Positions 22,683 through 31,262 are shown, counted from the first letter of the stretch. The stretch is 64,000 nucleotides of DNA from Gracilibacillus dipsosauri (GCF_003176895.1 NZ_QGTD01000014.1:1-64000); one strand, 5' to 3'. Notes: generated from the letters alone by a model not told the origin. Translations and numbers: made by a program.

Positions 22683-25679
22683 TTAAGCTTTTCTTCTTCT
22701 CATGATGAGGAAGAACACGCCACTTAAGAAGAGTAAAAACCCTGCTAATAAGTACTGAAAGGTCGTAGTGGCAGTTTCCGGTAGTTTTTGTCCGTCTTCC
22801 GTAACAGGCTGTTGTTCCATTGTTTCCTGTTCAAAAACGGTATAGGTGCTGAAGTGATCGGTTTGTGCTTTCACGTTTCCATCATGCCATTCTCCCCCGA
22901 TTGCTTCCCATTCTTCGAGTTCTGGATTCCAATAGAACAGTTGCACCTGATCTTTATCCTTTACTTTGTCGCTATCAACAGAAAAAGTCAGTGTCACTTT
23001 TTCGTCGAAGGTATCCAATTGTTTTTCGCCTTGTTTGATTTCAAAGTCATAGACCACACTCAATGCTTGATCAATGTCAGCTAAACGCTCTAACTGGATG
23101 GTTGCTGCATCGGATCCATTAGTGAAATTGGAGGCAGCTAGTTGCAAGCTTACATTTTTTAACTGAATGATGATCGTTATACGATGCTCCTTCAGCCATT
23201 TTATTTGGTCAGAATTAAATGCTAGGTTAACAGAATCATTATGACCTCGTAAATCTATCCTTAGTTCACCTTGATCAGCTAGCTGATAGAGCGAGTCTGT
23301 TACGATCGTTGCTTCGCCATTGGTAACGTTAGGTGTTAAGGTAACACTGGTTTGTTTCTCCGGGTCTTTTGAATCCTCAGGATTTTCTGGATCGACAGGG
23401 TCTTTTGGATCCTCAGGATTTTCTGGATCGACAGGGTCTTTTGGATCTTCAGAATCTTCGGAGTCTTCAGGATCTGGTAAAACTGGATCAGAAGTATCGA
23501 TTGCTTTGATATGTGCAACGACACTATTATGGTTATAAGTGACAGTTACCTCGTAATCATCTGCAGTTACATTATCGAATTTACCTTCCACCTTGTCGGC
23601 GGTCATTAAAGTAATATTTGCTGCCTTGTCTATTTCATAATTAGAAAGATCCAAATTCAGATCCCCACCATCAAGGTATAACAGTCCATCTACATTTAGT
23701 TGCGTTTTGTCATTATCCATTGCAATATCAAGGTTTCCAGCTTCCATTGTGAAGTTACCATTTACATTCAAAGGTTCATCTACATTAACTAACACTGTAC
23801 CATCTTCCACATAAAGATCGCCTTCACCAAAAGCAGTCTCAGAAGTAGCTTCTAACGTTCCTCCTTCTAGCAATGTGCCTCCTGAATAACTATTATTTCC
23901 TGTCAATGTAAGTGTTCCTGTCCCTTGCTTGGTAAGCATACCACTGCCAGTTATATCATTTCTCCACCAATCATGGGCATTAAACCTTCCTTTTGAAGCA
24001 TCCATATTCACTGTTACATTGCTTAAAAACGCACCATATCCATCAGATGCTGTTACCAAATCAAGTCTGCCCCAACCATTTGATTCGTCTATTACAGGGT
24101 AGCCTGATTCAATTTCTGTGGTATACAATACTTCTCTACGTTGTTTATCGGTCAAATAGGGCTGACGAGTTTCCAATAAAACTTCAGCCCCTTTAGGTAC
24201 TACAGGGTCTAAACCTTTTGTGCCTGTTTGAGGTAATCCGTATGTAAGTTTTTCCCGATAGAATGCTTTATTTGCTTCGTGATCCTCCCACTTTTCTTCA
24301 TCGTACGCACTTTCAAACGTATAATCCTCTGTTACTGTATGTGCATATTCGTACAAGCTCATTTCTTTTGATGCAGCTAATTCACCGAATACTTCTCCTG
24401 CATTTTGATAAGCCTTATCCAATACCTCTTGGTTTTCTGAAAGATTGTATGCGTAGGCAGTCATTGCTGTAGCTTGTATTCTTGCTCCTATAACATCAAG
24501 CGGAGAGTGCATGCCGGTCACTATTCTATTTTCTCCCATTTGGGCTGCTCTTGTTAGAAATTCAGCATATCTTTCTGGTGTTGCATATGCAAATCCGAAT
24601 GTTGACAAATAAGATGCACTTGTATGCCCGCTTGGAAAGGCTCCGTCTTTACCTCTCCCGTCTTCTGCTTTTCTCTTTACATATTCTAATGCAGGAATTA
24701 CTTCCACATTCGTTTCATATTGCTGGTAATGTCTTTCTCCTGTTTCTTTTTTACCACCTGAAGGTAATTCTTCTATTGTACTCTCACCACTGCCGATTGT
24801 GTCCCAAACAGGTAAACCGTTCTCATCAACAACTTCTTTCACTTCTCCATTTGAATTCATTCTGTAAGGTCTTGGAGAAGAAAAAAAGTATTTAGAAGGA
24901 TTAGACGAAGAAGGATTGCTAAATCTAATTAAATGAACTAAATCCATCGCATCTTCTAGTGCAGATCCCTCCCATTGTCCCATCCCTTGGGCTTGGTCTT
25001 CAACAGTCGATTCTTCCAATACTTTATCCATGTCCTCTGATGATCTGACAACACTTGTGATCGGGTTAACAATCTCTACGTAGGCATTCGCTAAAGGTCC
25101 ATAAGCTTCCATCATACTATATACCTTATCTCTTTGATCATCATAGTAGGCCGCTAACGCCTCTTCATTCGTTCTATTTTTAGTAACCTCTTCTACATAT
25201 TTTATATTAGCTTCCCAAGTCCTCGGATTTCTGATTTCTTCGTTAGCATATGTCTTCTTATCTGCTATTACCTTTGTCTTATCATTTTTATATCCATCAA
25301 AATAAACGGTAGGTCCGTCACCATATTTTGCAATCTCACCATTTGCACCTGGTATAGTTAACGCAGTTCCGTCTCTCCAATCTGGTTGATTCAGAGACCA
25401 TATTTGATCAAAACCATCTAAAATATTGATAAAAGGATTAGTTCTAGCTATATTCTTTAAGATAGGATCGTTAGCATTTCCACCATTATCTACTGCCGGT
25501 AAAGGTTGCTCAACTTCAGGAGGATCTGTATTTATTTCTTCAGTAGTCCCTTGTGGCTTTGCAGGTTTTGAATGCTCCTTTTCAGAATATTGACTAGCGA
25601 CCTGAACAGGAAGTTCAAAAGATGCCATAGTTAGAACTGCAAGTAGTAGTATTATCGAGACTTTTTTCATGAATTTCAT
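22683..25679 (-). CDS. Sortase-anchored PAP2-type acid phosphatase with autotransporter-type beta-strand repeat
   Basis: This 998-aa surface protein has a signal peptide (to about residue 29). A class A acid phosphatase/PAP2 domain shows the complete motif set: K-x6-RP as KYFFSSPRP (near 262), PSGHT (near 345) and R-x5-H-x3-D as RIVTGMHSPLD (near 390). An autotransporter-associated beta-strand repeat follows (GTLTLTGNNSYSGGTLLEGG near 590), then 12-residue acidic repeats (PVDPENPEDPKD, about 738-772), a beta-rich domain, and LPETA near 966 before a membrane helix and RRRKA, the classical sortase signal. It should hydrolyse phosphomonoesters at the cell surface. Upstream PhoP repeats predict phosphate-starvation induction. 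The ATG at 25670 is an equally plausible start. Confidence 0.85.
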   Translation of the reverse strand: MKFMKKVSIILLLAVLTMASFELPVQVASQYSEKEHSKPAKPQGTTEEINTDPPEVEQPLPAVDNGGNANDPILKNIARTNPFINILDGFDQIWSLNQPDWRDGTALTIPGANGEIAKYGDGPTVYFDGYKNDKTKVIADKKTYANEEIRNPRTWEANIKYVEEVTKNRTNEEALAAYYDDQRDKVYSMMEAYGPLANAYVEIVNPITSVVRSSEDMDKVLEESTVEDQAQGMGQWEGSALEDAMDLVHLIRFSNPSSSNPSKYFFSSPRPYRMNSNGEVKEVVDENGLPVWDTIGSGESTIEELPSGGKKETGERHYQQYETNVEVIPALEYVKRKAEDGRGKDGAFPSGHTSASYLSTFGFAYATPERYAEFLTRAAQMGENRIVTGMHSPLDVIGARIQATAMTAYAYNLSENQEVLDKAYQNAGEVFGELAASKEMSLYEYAHTVTEDYTFESAYDEEKWEDHEANKAFYREKLTYGLPQTGTKGLDPVVPKGAEVLLETRQPYLTDKQRREVLYTTEIESGYPVIDESNGWGRLDLVTASDGYGAFLSNVTVNMDASKGRFNAHDWWRNDITGSGMLTKQGTGTLTLTGNNSYSGGTLLEGGTLEATSETAFGEGDLYVEDGTVLVNVDEPLNVNGNFTMEAGNLDIAMDNDKTQLNVDGLLYLDGGDLNLDLSNYEIDKAANITLMTADKVEGKFDNVTADDYEVTVTYNHNSVVAHIKAIDTSDPVLPDPEDSEDSEDPKDPVDPENPEDPKDPVDPENPEDSKDPEKQTSVTLTPNVTNGEATIVTDSLYQLADQGELRIDLRGHNDSVNLAFNSDQIKWLKEHRITIIIQLKNVSLQLAASNFTNGSDAATIQLERLADIDQALSVVYDFEIKQGEKQLDTFDEKVTLTFSVDSDKVKDKDQVQLFYWNPELEEWEAIGGEWHDGNVKAQTDHFSTYTVFEQETMEQQPVTEDGQKLPETATTTFQYLLAGFLLFLSGVFFLIMRRRKA
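23365..23460 (-). repeat. 36-bp in-frame tandem repeat in the phosphatase gene
   Basis: Two nearly identical 36-bp units (23365-23400 and 23401-23436, one base different) are followed by a diverged partial unit. They encode the acidic proline-rich linker of the surface phosphatase. Copy number could vary between strains by slippage. Confidence 0.85.
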
Positions 25680-25737
25680 ACCTTTTCATTTCTCCTTTTT
25701 TGCTGCAGATTTTTAAATCACTTAACCACACTAATTC

Positions 25738-25791
25738 ACTTTAGGGACTGTATGTTAAATGAATGTAGGGAAAATGTTAAAATTATGTATT
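25738..25791 (-). promoter_or_regulatory. PhoP-binding repeats and -10 box of the phosphatase gene
   Basis: On the minus strand four hexamers, AATACA, TTAACA, CCTACA and TTAACA, are each separated by exactly 5 nt (25791-25753), matching the 11-bp-spaced TT(A/C/T)ACA repeats bound by PhoP in B. subtilis. A -10 box TAAAGT (25743-25738) follows after 9 nt, and no sigma-A -35 is present, as is normal for PhoP-activated promoters. Confidence 0.8.
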
Positions 25792-26030
25792 TTTTTGTAG
25801 AAGGGAAGAGCCCTATTACGAAAATAAACGGGTTTGGGGAACTTTTTTTGCAAATCTTTCGGATATCTCTTTGAAACGCCAAAATGAGTTATTACAACTA
25901 CTACCATAAAAAGTGGAAGAAAGCGATAGAACAGCCATGTGACTGAGGAAACGAAGGAGAAAACTGCCGAGCTGTTTCAGAAATTAGCTTGGAGTTTTCA
26001 AAGGGTATTCAATTCCAAATATGGACACGA

Positions 26031-26065
26031 AAAAGCCCTCTCTGCTCCATAAGTGCAAAGAGGGC
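26031..26065 (-). terminator. Terminator of rplM-rpsI
   Basis: On the minus strand the stem GCCCTCT/AGAGGGC is followed by TTTTTCG. It ends the rplM-rpsI transcript. Confidence 0.8.
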
Positions 26066-26088
26066 AAACCCTTGGTATATAAGGTTTT

Positions 26089-26481
26089 TTAACGTTTTGA
26101 GAACTGTGGTGCACGACGAGCGCCTTTAAGACCGTATTTCTTACGTTCTTTCGCACGAGCGTCACGAGTTAAGAATCCAGCACGCTTCAATGTAGAGCGG
26201 TATTCTGGATCTGCTTCTAATAATGCACGAGAAACACCATGACGGATTGCACCAGCTTGACCAGTGAAACCTCCACCATTAACGTTTACTAATACATCAT
26301 AGCTTCCTTCAGTTTCAGTTGCTGCTAAAGGTTGTTTAATAATTGTACGAAGTGTTTCGTATGGGAAGTAATCTTCCGCATCACGACTGTTTACAACGAT
26401 ACGTCCAGTACCTGGAACTAAACGTACACGTGCAGTTGAACTTTTACGGCGTCCGGTACCGTAGTATTGTACTTGTGCCAC
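26089..26481 (-). CDS. rpsI: 30S ribosomal protein S9
   Basis: This 130-aa protein starts [17 protein letters not shown] and ends in the basic [14 protein letters not shown] tail whose last residues reach towards the P-site tRNA. The length is exactly that of the Bacillus protein. The start codon is GTG with GGAGG 9 nt upstream. It follows rplM by 20 bp and is cotranscribed with it. Confidence 0.97.
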   Translation of the reverse strand: MAQVQYYGTGRRKSSTARVRLVPGTGRIVVNSRDAEDYFPYETLRTIIKQPLAATETEGSYDVLVNVNGGGFTGQAGAIRHGVSRALLEADPEYRSTLKRAGFLTRDARAKERKKYGLKGARRAPQFSKR

Positions 26482-26501
26482 TATGAGTTACCTCCTTTTA
26501 A

Positions 26502-26939
26502 TTATCCGCGAAGTTCGTAAACTTCTGGTTTTTGTGCTTCATGTTTATGTTCAGCGCCTCTATATACGTGCAATTTTTTACCCATTTTACGTCCTAGGCT
26601 TCCTTTAGGTAACATTCCTTTTACTGTTATTTCTAACATTTGCTCAGGATATTTTTCACGCATTACGCCTGCAGTACGCTCTTTTAATCCACCTGGGTGG
26701 TTCGTATGACGACGATATAGCTTGTCACTAAGTTTTTTACCTGAAAGTTCGATTTTTTCCGCATTGATAATAATTACATGATCACCAGTATCAACATGCG
26801 GTGTATATGTTGGCTTATGCTTACCGCGAAGGATAGAAGCAACTTCACTTGCTAAACGACCTAGCGTTTGACCTTCAGCGTCTACAACAAACCATTTGCG
26901 TTCAATATTCGCTTCATTTGCCATGAAAGTTGTGCGCAT
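26502..26939 (-). CDS. rplM: 50S ribosomal protein L13
   Basis: This 145-aa protein shows the L13 landmarks [35 protein letters not shown] and [12 protein letters not shown]. It is the first gene of the rplM-rpsI operon and lies behind its own promoter and an L13-type autoregulatory leader. In B. subtilis truA lies directly upstream; here a MerR-type gene is inserted between them. Confidence 0.97.
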   Translation of the reverse strand: MRTTFMANEANIERKWFVVDAEGQTLGRLASEVASILRGKHKPTYTPHVDTGDHVIIINAEKIELSGKKLSDKLYRRHTNHPGGLKERTAGVMREKYPEQMLEITVKGMLPKGSLGRKMGKKLHVYRGAEHKHEAQKPEVYELRG

Positions 26940-27056
26940 GATTGGTTAACCTCCTATATCTGTGAATCCATTATCTAAATTCTAATTTCATTCCGATTTA
27001 TATTCTAACACGAGTAACTTTCCGGGGCTATTCGTGGTATAGAAAATAAAATGCCA
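26940..27056 (-). ncRNA. L13 leader RNA (rplM 5' autoregulatory structure)
   Basis: The leader contains the hairpin CACGAATAGC/GTTACTCGTG (27036-27009) with the loop CCCGGAAA, then GTTAGAATA. This matches my memory of the Firmicutes L13 leader element, which is thought to bind L13 and repress its own operon. Confidence 0.7.
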
Positions 27057-27062
27057 TAGATC

Positions 27063-27091
27063 ATAATATAACAAATTGAACGCAAAGTCAA
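27063..27091 (-). promoter_or_regulatory. Promoter of rplM-rpsI
   Basis: The minus strand reads -35 TTGACT (27091-27086), 17 nt, then -10 TATTAT (27068-27063). Transcription should start near 27056, just before the L13 leader hairpin. Confidence 0.8.
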
Positions 27092-27142
27092 TAGCCAGAA
27101 CCGAATACCATTAGAAAAAATTACATTTCTTACATAAATAAT

Positions 27143-27176
27143 GGAATTAGCAGAAATCGAAATCTCTACTAATTCC
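27143..27176 (-). terminator. Terminator of the MerR gene
   Basis: A 15-bp stem (two G-U pairs) closes on a TTCG tetraloop immediately after the MerR stop codon. The following tail ATTATTTATG is only moderately T-rich. Confidence 0.7.
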
Positions 27177-27183
27177 AGTTAGC

Positions 27184-27945
27184 CTACGAATTATTCACAT
27201 AACTTACGATCGCATCCCGTAAAAAGGCCGTTCCACCTTCTACATACTTGTCATAATAAGCTGTAAATCGTTGATCTGCCACATACATTTCAGCAAGGCC
27301 GGCATGCGCTTCCTTTGAATACGATGACCATGAATACATTAACCATTCTTTATGCTTTAACACTAATGCTTGTGCTAAATCAGACTCAGGGTCACCTGTT
27401 TCATATGCCTGCTTGAGTAATGCAAACACTTCCTCTTCTACTTGCTTAAGAGCTCGGTAGTCTTCCTGAGACATTTCTCTGAGTTTGGCATTACTTTCAT
27501 TTACCGTTCTGTCGCCATATTTTTCTCTAATTTCTTGTCCATATTTTTGCTCATTTTCTTCGATCATTTTTTCTTTAAACGCAGCAAATTTCTCTTGATC
27601 TGACATTTGGTCTCCACCCTCTCTTGACGCAATCATTTTTTCAACGGTTGCGATAATATTGTCAAGACGGTTGCGTTTTTCCTGCAAATTTCTGTAGTGA
27701 TGTTTTAAAGCTTCTGTTTCGTCAAAGCCTGGCTGATGGAGAATGGCATCTATTTCTTCCAGGCTGATATCTAATTCCCGGAAGATCAATATTTGTTGCA
27801 GGATATCGACTTCTCTTGCTCTATAAATTCGATAGCCTGAATCATTTATTCTAGCAGGCTTTAACAAACCAATTTGGTCATAATATCGTAGTGTGCGGCC
27901 GCTAACACCAGACAATTTTGCTAATTGGCTTACGGTATATTCCAT
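27184..27945 (-). CDS. MerR-family regulator with TipAS antibiotic-recognition domain
   Basis: This 253-aa protein has a MerR winged helix (YTVSQLAKLSGVSGRTLRYY at residues 3-22, then GLLKPARIN and GYRIY), a coiled-coil dimer helix (about 78-110) and a C-terminal TipAS-like domain with YMYSWSSYSKEAHAGLAEMY-like features near 210-230 (here MYSWSSYSKEAHAGLAEMY). TipAL/Mta relatives bind antibiotics and activate multidrug transporter genes. The start was set at ATG 27945 (GGAGG, 7 nt upstream); the longer frame starts at a TTG without a ribosome binding site. It lies between truA and rplM, has its own MerR-type promoter and terminator, and so looks like an insertion into the backbone. Confidence 0.88.
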   Translation of the reverse strand: MEYTVSQLAKLSGVSGRTLRYYDQIGLLKPARINDSGYRIYRAREVDILQQILIFRELDISLEEIDAILHQPGFDETEALKHHYRNLQEKRNRLDNIIATVEKMIASREGGDQMSDQEKFAAFKEKMIEENEQKYGQEIREKYGDRTVNESNAKLREMSQEDYRALKQVEEEVFALLKQAYETGDPESDLAQALVLKHKEWLMYSWSSYSKEAHAGLAEMYVADQRFTAYYDKYVEGGTAFLRDAIVSYVNNS

Positions 27946-27968
27946 CACCAACCCTCCTGACAATATTC

Positions 27969-27999
27969 ATTTTAAACCTTTACGTTGCGTTAAGGTCAA
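27969..27999 (-). promoter_or_regulatory. MerR-type autoregulated promoter with 19-bp spacer
   Basis: -35 TTGACC (27999-27994) and -10 TAAAAT (27974-27969) are separated by 19 bp, the overlong spacing typical of MerR-activated promoters. A dyad CCTTTACG-TTG-CGTTAAGG (27977-27995) fills the spacer. Confidence 0.8.
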
Positions 28000-28032
28000 G
28001 GGTGTTTTTCGAAATTGTCTGTCACCATATCT

Positions 28033-28779
28033 TTATCGATTTCCGTAATTTACTTCCCATAAATACAACCCGTGTGGTGGGGCTGTTTTACCTGCTTTTG
28101 AACGATCCTTAGCTTCTAAAATAGTGCTTAAATCCTCCACTGTTCGCTTGCCTTTCCCGATCTCCAAAAGCGTACCAACAAGGATACGTACCATGTTGTA
28201 TAAAAACCCATTTCCTCTAATGCGAAACACCAGACGGTTCCCAGTTTTCTCAAAGCTAGCATTTGTAATCGTACGTACCTTCTCTCCCTTGACATTCGTA
28301 TTCGCAGCACAAAAAGACGTAAAATCATGTGTACCCATTAAGTATTGACATGCCTGCTGCATCGCTTCAAGGTCGAGTGCTTCTCTTACAAAATACTCAT
28401 AATGGCGTTGAAATAAATTCATCTCTTCATCCTGCAATATAAAATAGCGATATTCTTTTGTTTCTACATCAAAACGCGCATGAAAGTCAGGAGATACCTG
28501 TTGTACTTCTTTTACAAGAATATCATCTGGAAGCATCGTATTTAAAGCTTTTTTCCAGTTTCCTTCTGGTATTTGTAAGGGGGAGTCAAAATGAATCACC
28601 TGGCCGACCGCATGGACACCTTGATCCGTTCTCCCTGAAGCGACGATTCGAATAGGCTTTCCTTTATGCATCTTTGCTAGCTTTGATTCCAACACTCCTT
28701 GAACCGTCCGTCCTTTAGGCTGAATCTGAAACCCAGAAAAGTATGTGCCATCATAGCTAATTATTGCTTTTAGTCTCAT
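28033..28779 (-). CDS. truA: tRNA pseudouridine(38-40) synthase TruA
   Basis: This 248-aa enzyme converts uridines 38-40 of the tRNA anticodon arm to pseudouridine. The catalytic Asp lies in ASGRTDQGVHAVGQV (about residues 49-63), and IRGNGFLYNMVRILVGTLLE near residue 190 is conserved. It is the last gene of the ecfA1-ecfA2-ecfT-truA unit, starting 16 bp after ecfT. The ribosome binding site AGAGGTGG lies rather far upstream. Confidence 0.95.
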   Translation of the reverse strand: MRLKAIISYDGTYFSGFQIQPKGRTVQGVLESKLAKMHKGKPIRIVASGRTDQGVHAVGQVIHFDSPLQIPEGNWKKALNTMLPDDILVKEVQQVSPDFHARFDVETKEYRYFILQDEEMNLFQRHYEYFVREALDLEAMQQACQYLMGTHDFTSFCAANTNVKGEKVRTITNASFEKTGNRLVFRIRGNGFLYNMVRILVGTLLEIGKGKRTVEDLSTILEAKDRSKAGKTAPPHGLYLWEVNYGNR

Positions 28780-28795
28780 CTATTTGCCACCTCTG

Positions 28796-29593
28796 TCATT
28801 CTCTTATCCAAAAGAAAAGTCCCGCTAAAGCTAGAACTACGAAGATTGCCATGTAGTCTAGCTTTGTCATTTGTAATTTTCTTAGTTTCGTCCTTCCAAC
28901 ATCCCCACGGTAACCTCTTGCTTCCATTGCAATCGCTAAATTCTCCGCACGTTTAAACGCACTGATAAATAACGGAACAAGTAAAGGGATAACTGCATAT
29001 ATTCTACTTTTCCATGAGCCTGTCTTAAAATCTACCCCTCTGGATGCTTGTGCTTTTGAGATTTTCTCTAATTCGTCCATTAATGTCGGGATAAACCGTA
29101 ACGAGATCGAGATCATGAGAGCGAGCTCATGAACAGGTACTTTCCATTTTTTAAGAGGCTTTAGCAATGCTTCTATACCATCCGTTATTTCCATTGGAGT
29201 TGTTGTAAGTGTTAATAAAGAAGTTACCATAATGAGCAGTAGAAAGCGTAAGGAGATTGTAACTCCCTTTATCAATCCTCCATCATAAATGGAAATAAAA
29301 CCAAGCTGGTAGAGCAACTCTCCCTCTTTCGTAAAAAAGAGATGAAAAAGTAAGGAGAATAGAATAAAAAACCATATTGGGGCAATTCCCTTTAGTACAT
29401 ACCTGATATGGAGTCTTGATAAGATGATAAAACTGAAAGAATAAATGGTTAATAAGGCATAACTAGCAGCATTATTCGCTAAAAAAACGATAAAAACAAA
29501 TCCAAAGATAAATAATAACTTAAAGCGAGGGTCTAACAGGTGTAAAGGAGATCTACTAGGTACATATTGTCCAATAACCATAAACGATTTCAT
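28796..29593 (-). CDS. ecfT: ECF transporter transmembrane subunit EcfT
   Basis: This 265-aa membrane protein has about five helices and two Ala-Arg-Gly coupling motifs: QASRGVD near residue 185 and MEARGYRG near residue 225, which contact the two ATPases. It is the common transmembrane part of the group II energy-coupling-factor complex that drives many substrate-specific vitamin S components. It overlaps ecfA2 by 4 bp (ATGA), so translation is coupled. Confidence 0.94.
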   Translation of the reverse strand: MKSFMVIGQYVPSRSPLHLLDPRFKLLFIFGFVFIVFLANNAASYALLTIYSFSFIILSRLHIRYVLKGIAPIWFFILFSLLFHLFFTKEGELLYQLGFISIYDGGLIKGVTISLRFLLLIMVTSLLTLTTTPMEITDGIEALLKPLKKWKVPVHELALMISISLRFIPTLMDELEKISKAQASRGVDFKTGSWKSRIYAVIPLLVPLFISAFKRAENLAIAMEARGYRGDVGRTKLRKLQMTKLDYMAIFVVLALAGLFFWIRE

Positions 29594-30453
29594 TGTTTTG
29601 CCCTCTTTAACTTCTTTTCTATTTCCTCTACTAGTAAGTCAAGTGATTGTCCATTATATTCAATCGGAAAGGGGAATTTTTTATTAGCGGTTTCTACAAA
29701 TGCTAATATTTCCGGTAAACCTAATTGGACGCTTGTCAGAAGATCACGTTTTTGAAAAATTTGATCTGGTGTCCCTTCCATCAATTTGGCGCCTTCTTTT
29801 AATATAAGGATTTGATCCGCATAAGTAAAGGCATCATCCATATGATGTGTCACTAGGATAGTCGTTCTATTTTTTTGTTTATGTAAATGATAAAATAATT
29901 CCATAATTTCCTTTTGCCCTTTAGGGTCAAGTCCAGCAGTCGGTTCATCTAGAACAAGGATTTCGGGCTCTACTGCGAGCACACCTGCAATCGCAACTCT
30001 TCGCATTTGACCGCCACTAAGCTCAAAGGGGGATTTAGCAAGAATCTCTTCCGTTAACCCTACGTCTGTAATAGCTTTTCGTACTCTAGCCTTTATTTCG
30101 GTTTCAGCTACACCAAAATTTTTTGGTCCAAAGGAAATGTCCTTTTCTACCGTTTCTTCGAATAATTGATGCTCAGGATACTGAAAGACAATCCCTACTT
30201 TTTGTCTCAAGCCCTTTAGATCTGATTTTCTTCCCTTTTCCAGTAAATAGTCACCAACTTTAACTGTTCCCTCTGTCGGCAATAGCAGTCCATTAATATG
30301 TTGAAGCAAAGTAGATTTCCCTGAGCCTGTATGTCCAATGATCGCCATATATTTTCCAGAGGGGATAGTAAAACTAATATTTTTTAGTGCCTTGAATGCA
30401 AAAGGTGTGTTTGCTTGGTAGGTATAATTTACGTTTTTGAATAGTATGTCCAT
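29590..30453 (-). CDS. ecfA2: ECF transporter ATPase EcfA2
   Basis: This 287-aa ABC ATPase has Walker A GHTGSGKST (residues 40-48), the Q-loop FQYPEHQLFEETVEKD, the signature LSGGQMRRVAIAG and Walker B LVLDEPTAGLDP near residue 165. The C-terminal 60 residues form the ECF-specific dimer domain. It forms a heterodimer with EcfA1. Its start overlaps the end of ecfA1 by 25 bp. Confidence 0.95.
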   Translation of the reverse strand: MDILFKNVNYTYQANTPFAFKALKNISFTIPSGKYMAIIGHTGSGKSTLLQHINGLLLPTEGTVKVGDYLLEKGRKSDLKGLRQKVGIVFQYPEHQLFEETVEKDISFGPKNFGVAETEIKARVRKAITDVGLTEEILAKSPFELSGGQMRRVAIAGVLAVEPEILVLDEPTAGLDPKGQKEIMELFYHLHKQKNRTTILVTHHMDDAFTYADQILILKEGAKLMEGTPDQIFQKRDLLTSVQLGLPEILAFVETANKKFPFPIEYNGQSLDLLVEEIEKKLKRAKQ

Positions 30454-31262
30454 AAGGCATCGATTAACTCCTCATGATTTAGTGGTGTATGCTCGAATTG
30501 GTATCCATATTTCTCAAATTCCTCTTTAACGGATAGTACAAATGGTTTCGTTAATCCAAGGTAATCCCAATCATACTCTCCTGCCAACAATTGCCTTGGT
30601 GTTAAACATTGGTATAATTCACCTCCCTTTAGTATGATCACTCGATCTGCTTGCATGACCTCCTTAACGTCATGCGTGATCGATACTGTCGTCATTCGTC
30701 GCTGCTTTATAATCCTACTAATTACCTTTGCTATCTCTTGTCTACCTATCGGATCAAGCATAGAAGTCGCCTCATCTAGAATCACAATATCAGGTTCTGT
30801 TGCCATAACACCAGCTATCGCAACCCGTTGCTTCTGTCCTCCTGATAAATGATGTGGCTCATGTAATGTATAATCATCCATCCCTACATCGATTAAGCTC
30901 TTTTTAATGCGGTCGACCATCTCAACCCTAGGTACTCCTCTGTTTTCCAACCCGAATGCCACATCATCTCTAACAGTAGTGCCAACAAATTGAGTTTCAG
31001 GATTTTGAAATACCATTCCTATTTTTTGTCGAATCTCCCAAATATGATCCTCCGTAACTCTTTGTCCGTCGACAAATATTGCCCCTTTTTGAGGGTAAAC
31101 TAATCCCATCATTAGTTTTGCGATAGTAGATTTCCCTGAACCGTTATGTCCAATAATGGCCACATTCTCACCAGGTTCTATCGTAAAATTAAGGGCTTCG
31201 ATTATCCAGTTCTGATCCTCATGATAACGAAAATAAACATTCCGAAACTCGATTTTTGTCAT
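30429..31262 (-). CDS. ecfA1: ECF transporter ATPase EcfA1
   Basis: This 277-aa ABC ATPase has Walker A GHNGSGKST near residue 38, the Q-loop FQNPETQFVGTTVRDD, the signature LSGGQKQRVAIAG and Walker B VILDEATSMLDP near residue 162. It is the first gene of the ecfA1-ecfA2-ecfT-truA unit, with AAGGAG before the ATG. A terminator separates it from rplQ, so it needs its own promoter; a TACAAT -10-like box lies about 50 bp upstream but no good -35 is evident. Confidence 0.95.
   Translation of the reverse strand: MTKIEFRNVYFRYHEDQNWIIEALNFTIEPGENVAIIGHNGSGKSTIAKLMMGLVYPQKGAIFVDGQRVTEDHIWEIRQKIGMVFQNPETQFVGTTVRDDVAFGLENRGVPRVEMVDRIKKSLIDVGMDDYTLHEPHHLSGGQKQRVAIAGVMATEPDIVILDEATSMLDPIGRQEIAKVISRIIKQRRMTTVSITHDVKEVMQADRVIILKGGELYQCLTPRQLLAGEYDWDYLGLTKPFVLSVKEEFEKYGYQFEHTPLNHEELIDALWTYYSKT

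Larger units (their letters stand above)
25680..26088. promoter_or_regulatory. Intergenic region between the phosphatase gene and rpsI
   Basis: This gap holds the Pho-controlled promoter of the phosphatase gene (right end at 25791) and the rpsI terminator (26031-26065). Between 25800 and 26030 nothing is recognised: there is a 20-codon plus-strand frame from about 25884 without a ribosome binding site, which is not called. Confidence 0.5.

Noticed and set aside
23365-23460. CRISPR-like 36-bp repeats
   Set aside because: The units are directly contiguous without spacers and encode an in-frame protein repeat.
23320-23538. Ser/Gly-rich plus-strand frame inside the phosphatase gene
   Set aside because: It is the complement of the acidic 12-residue repeats and has no ribosome binding site.
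25884-25946. Short 20-codon plus-strand frame between the phosphatase gene and rpsI
   Set aside because: It has no ribosome binding site or promoter and no recognisable similarity.
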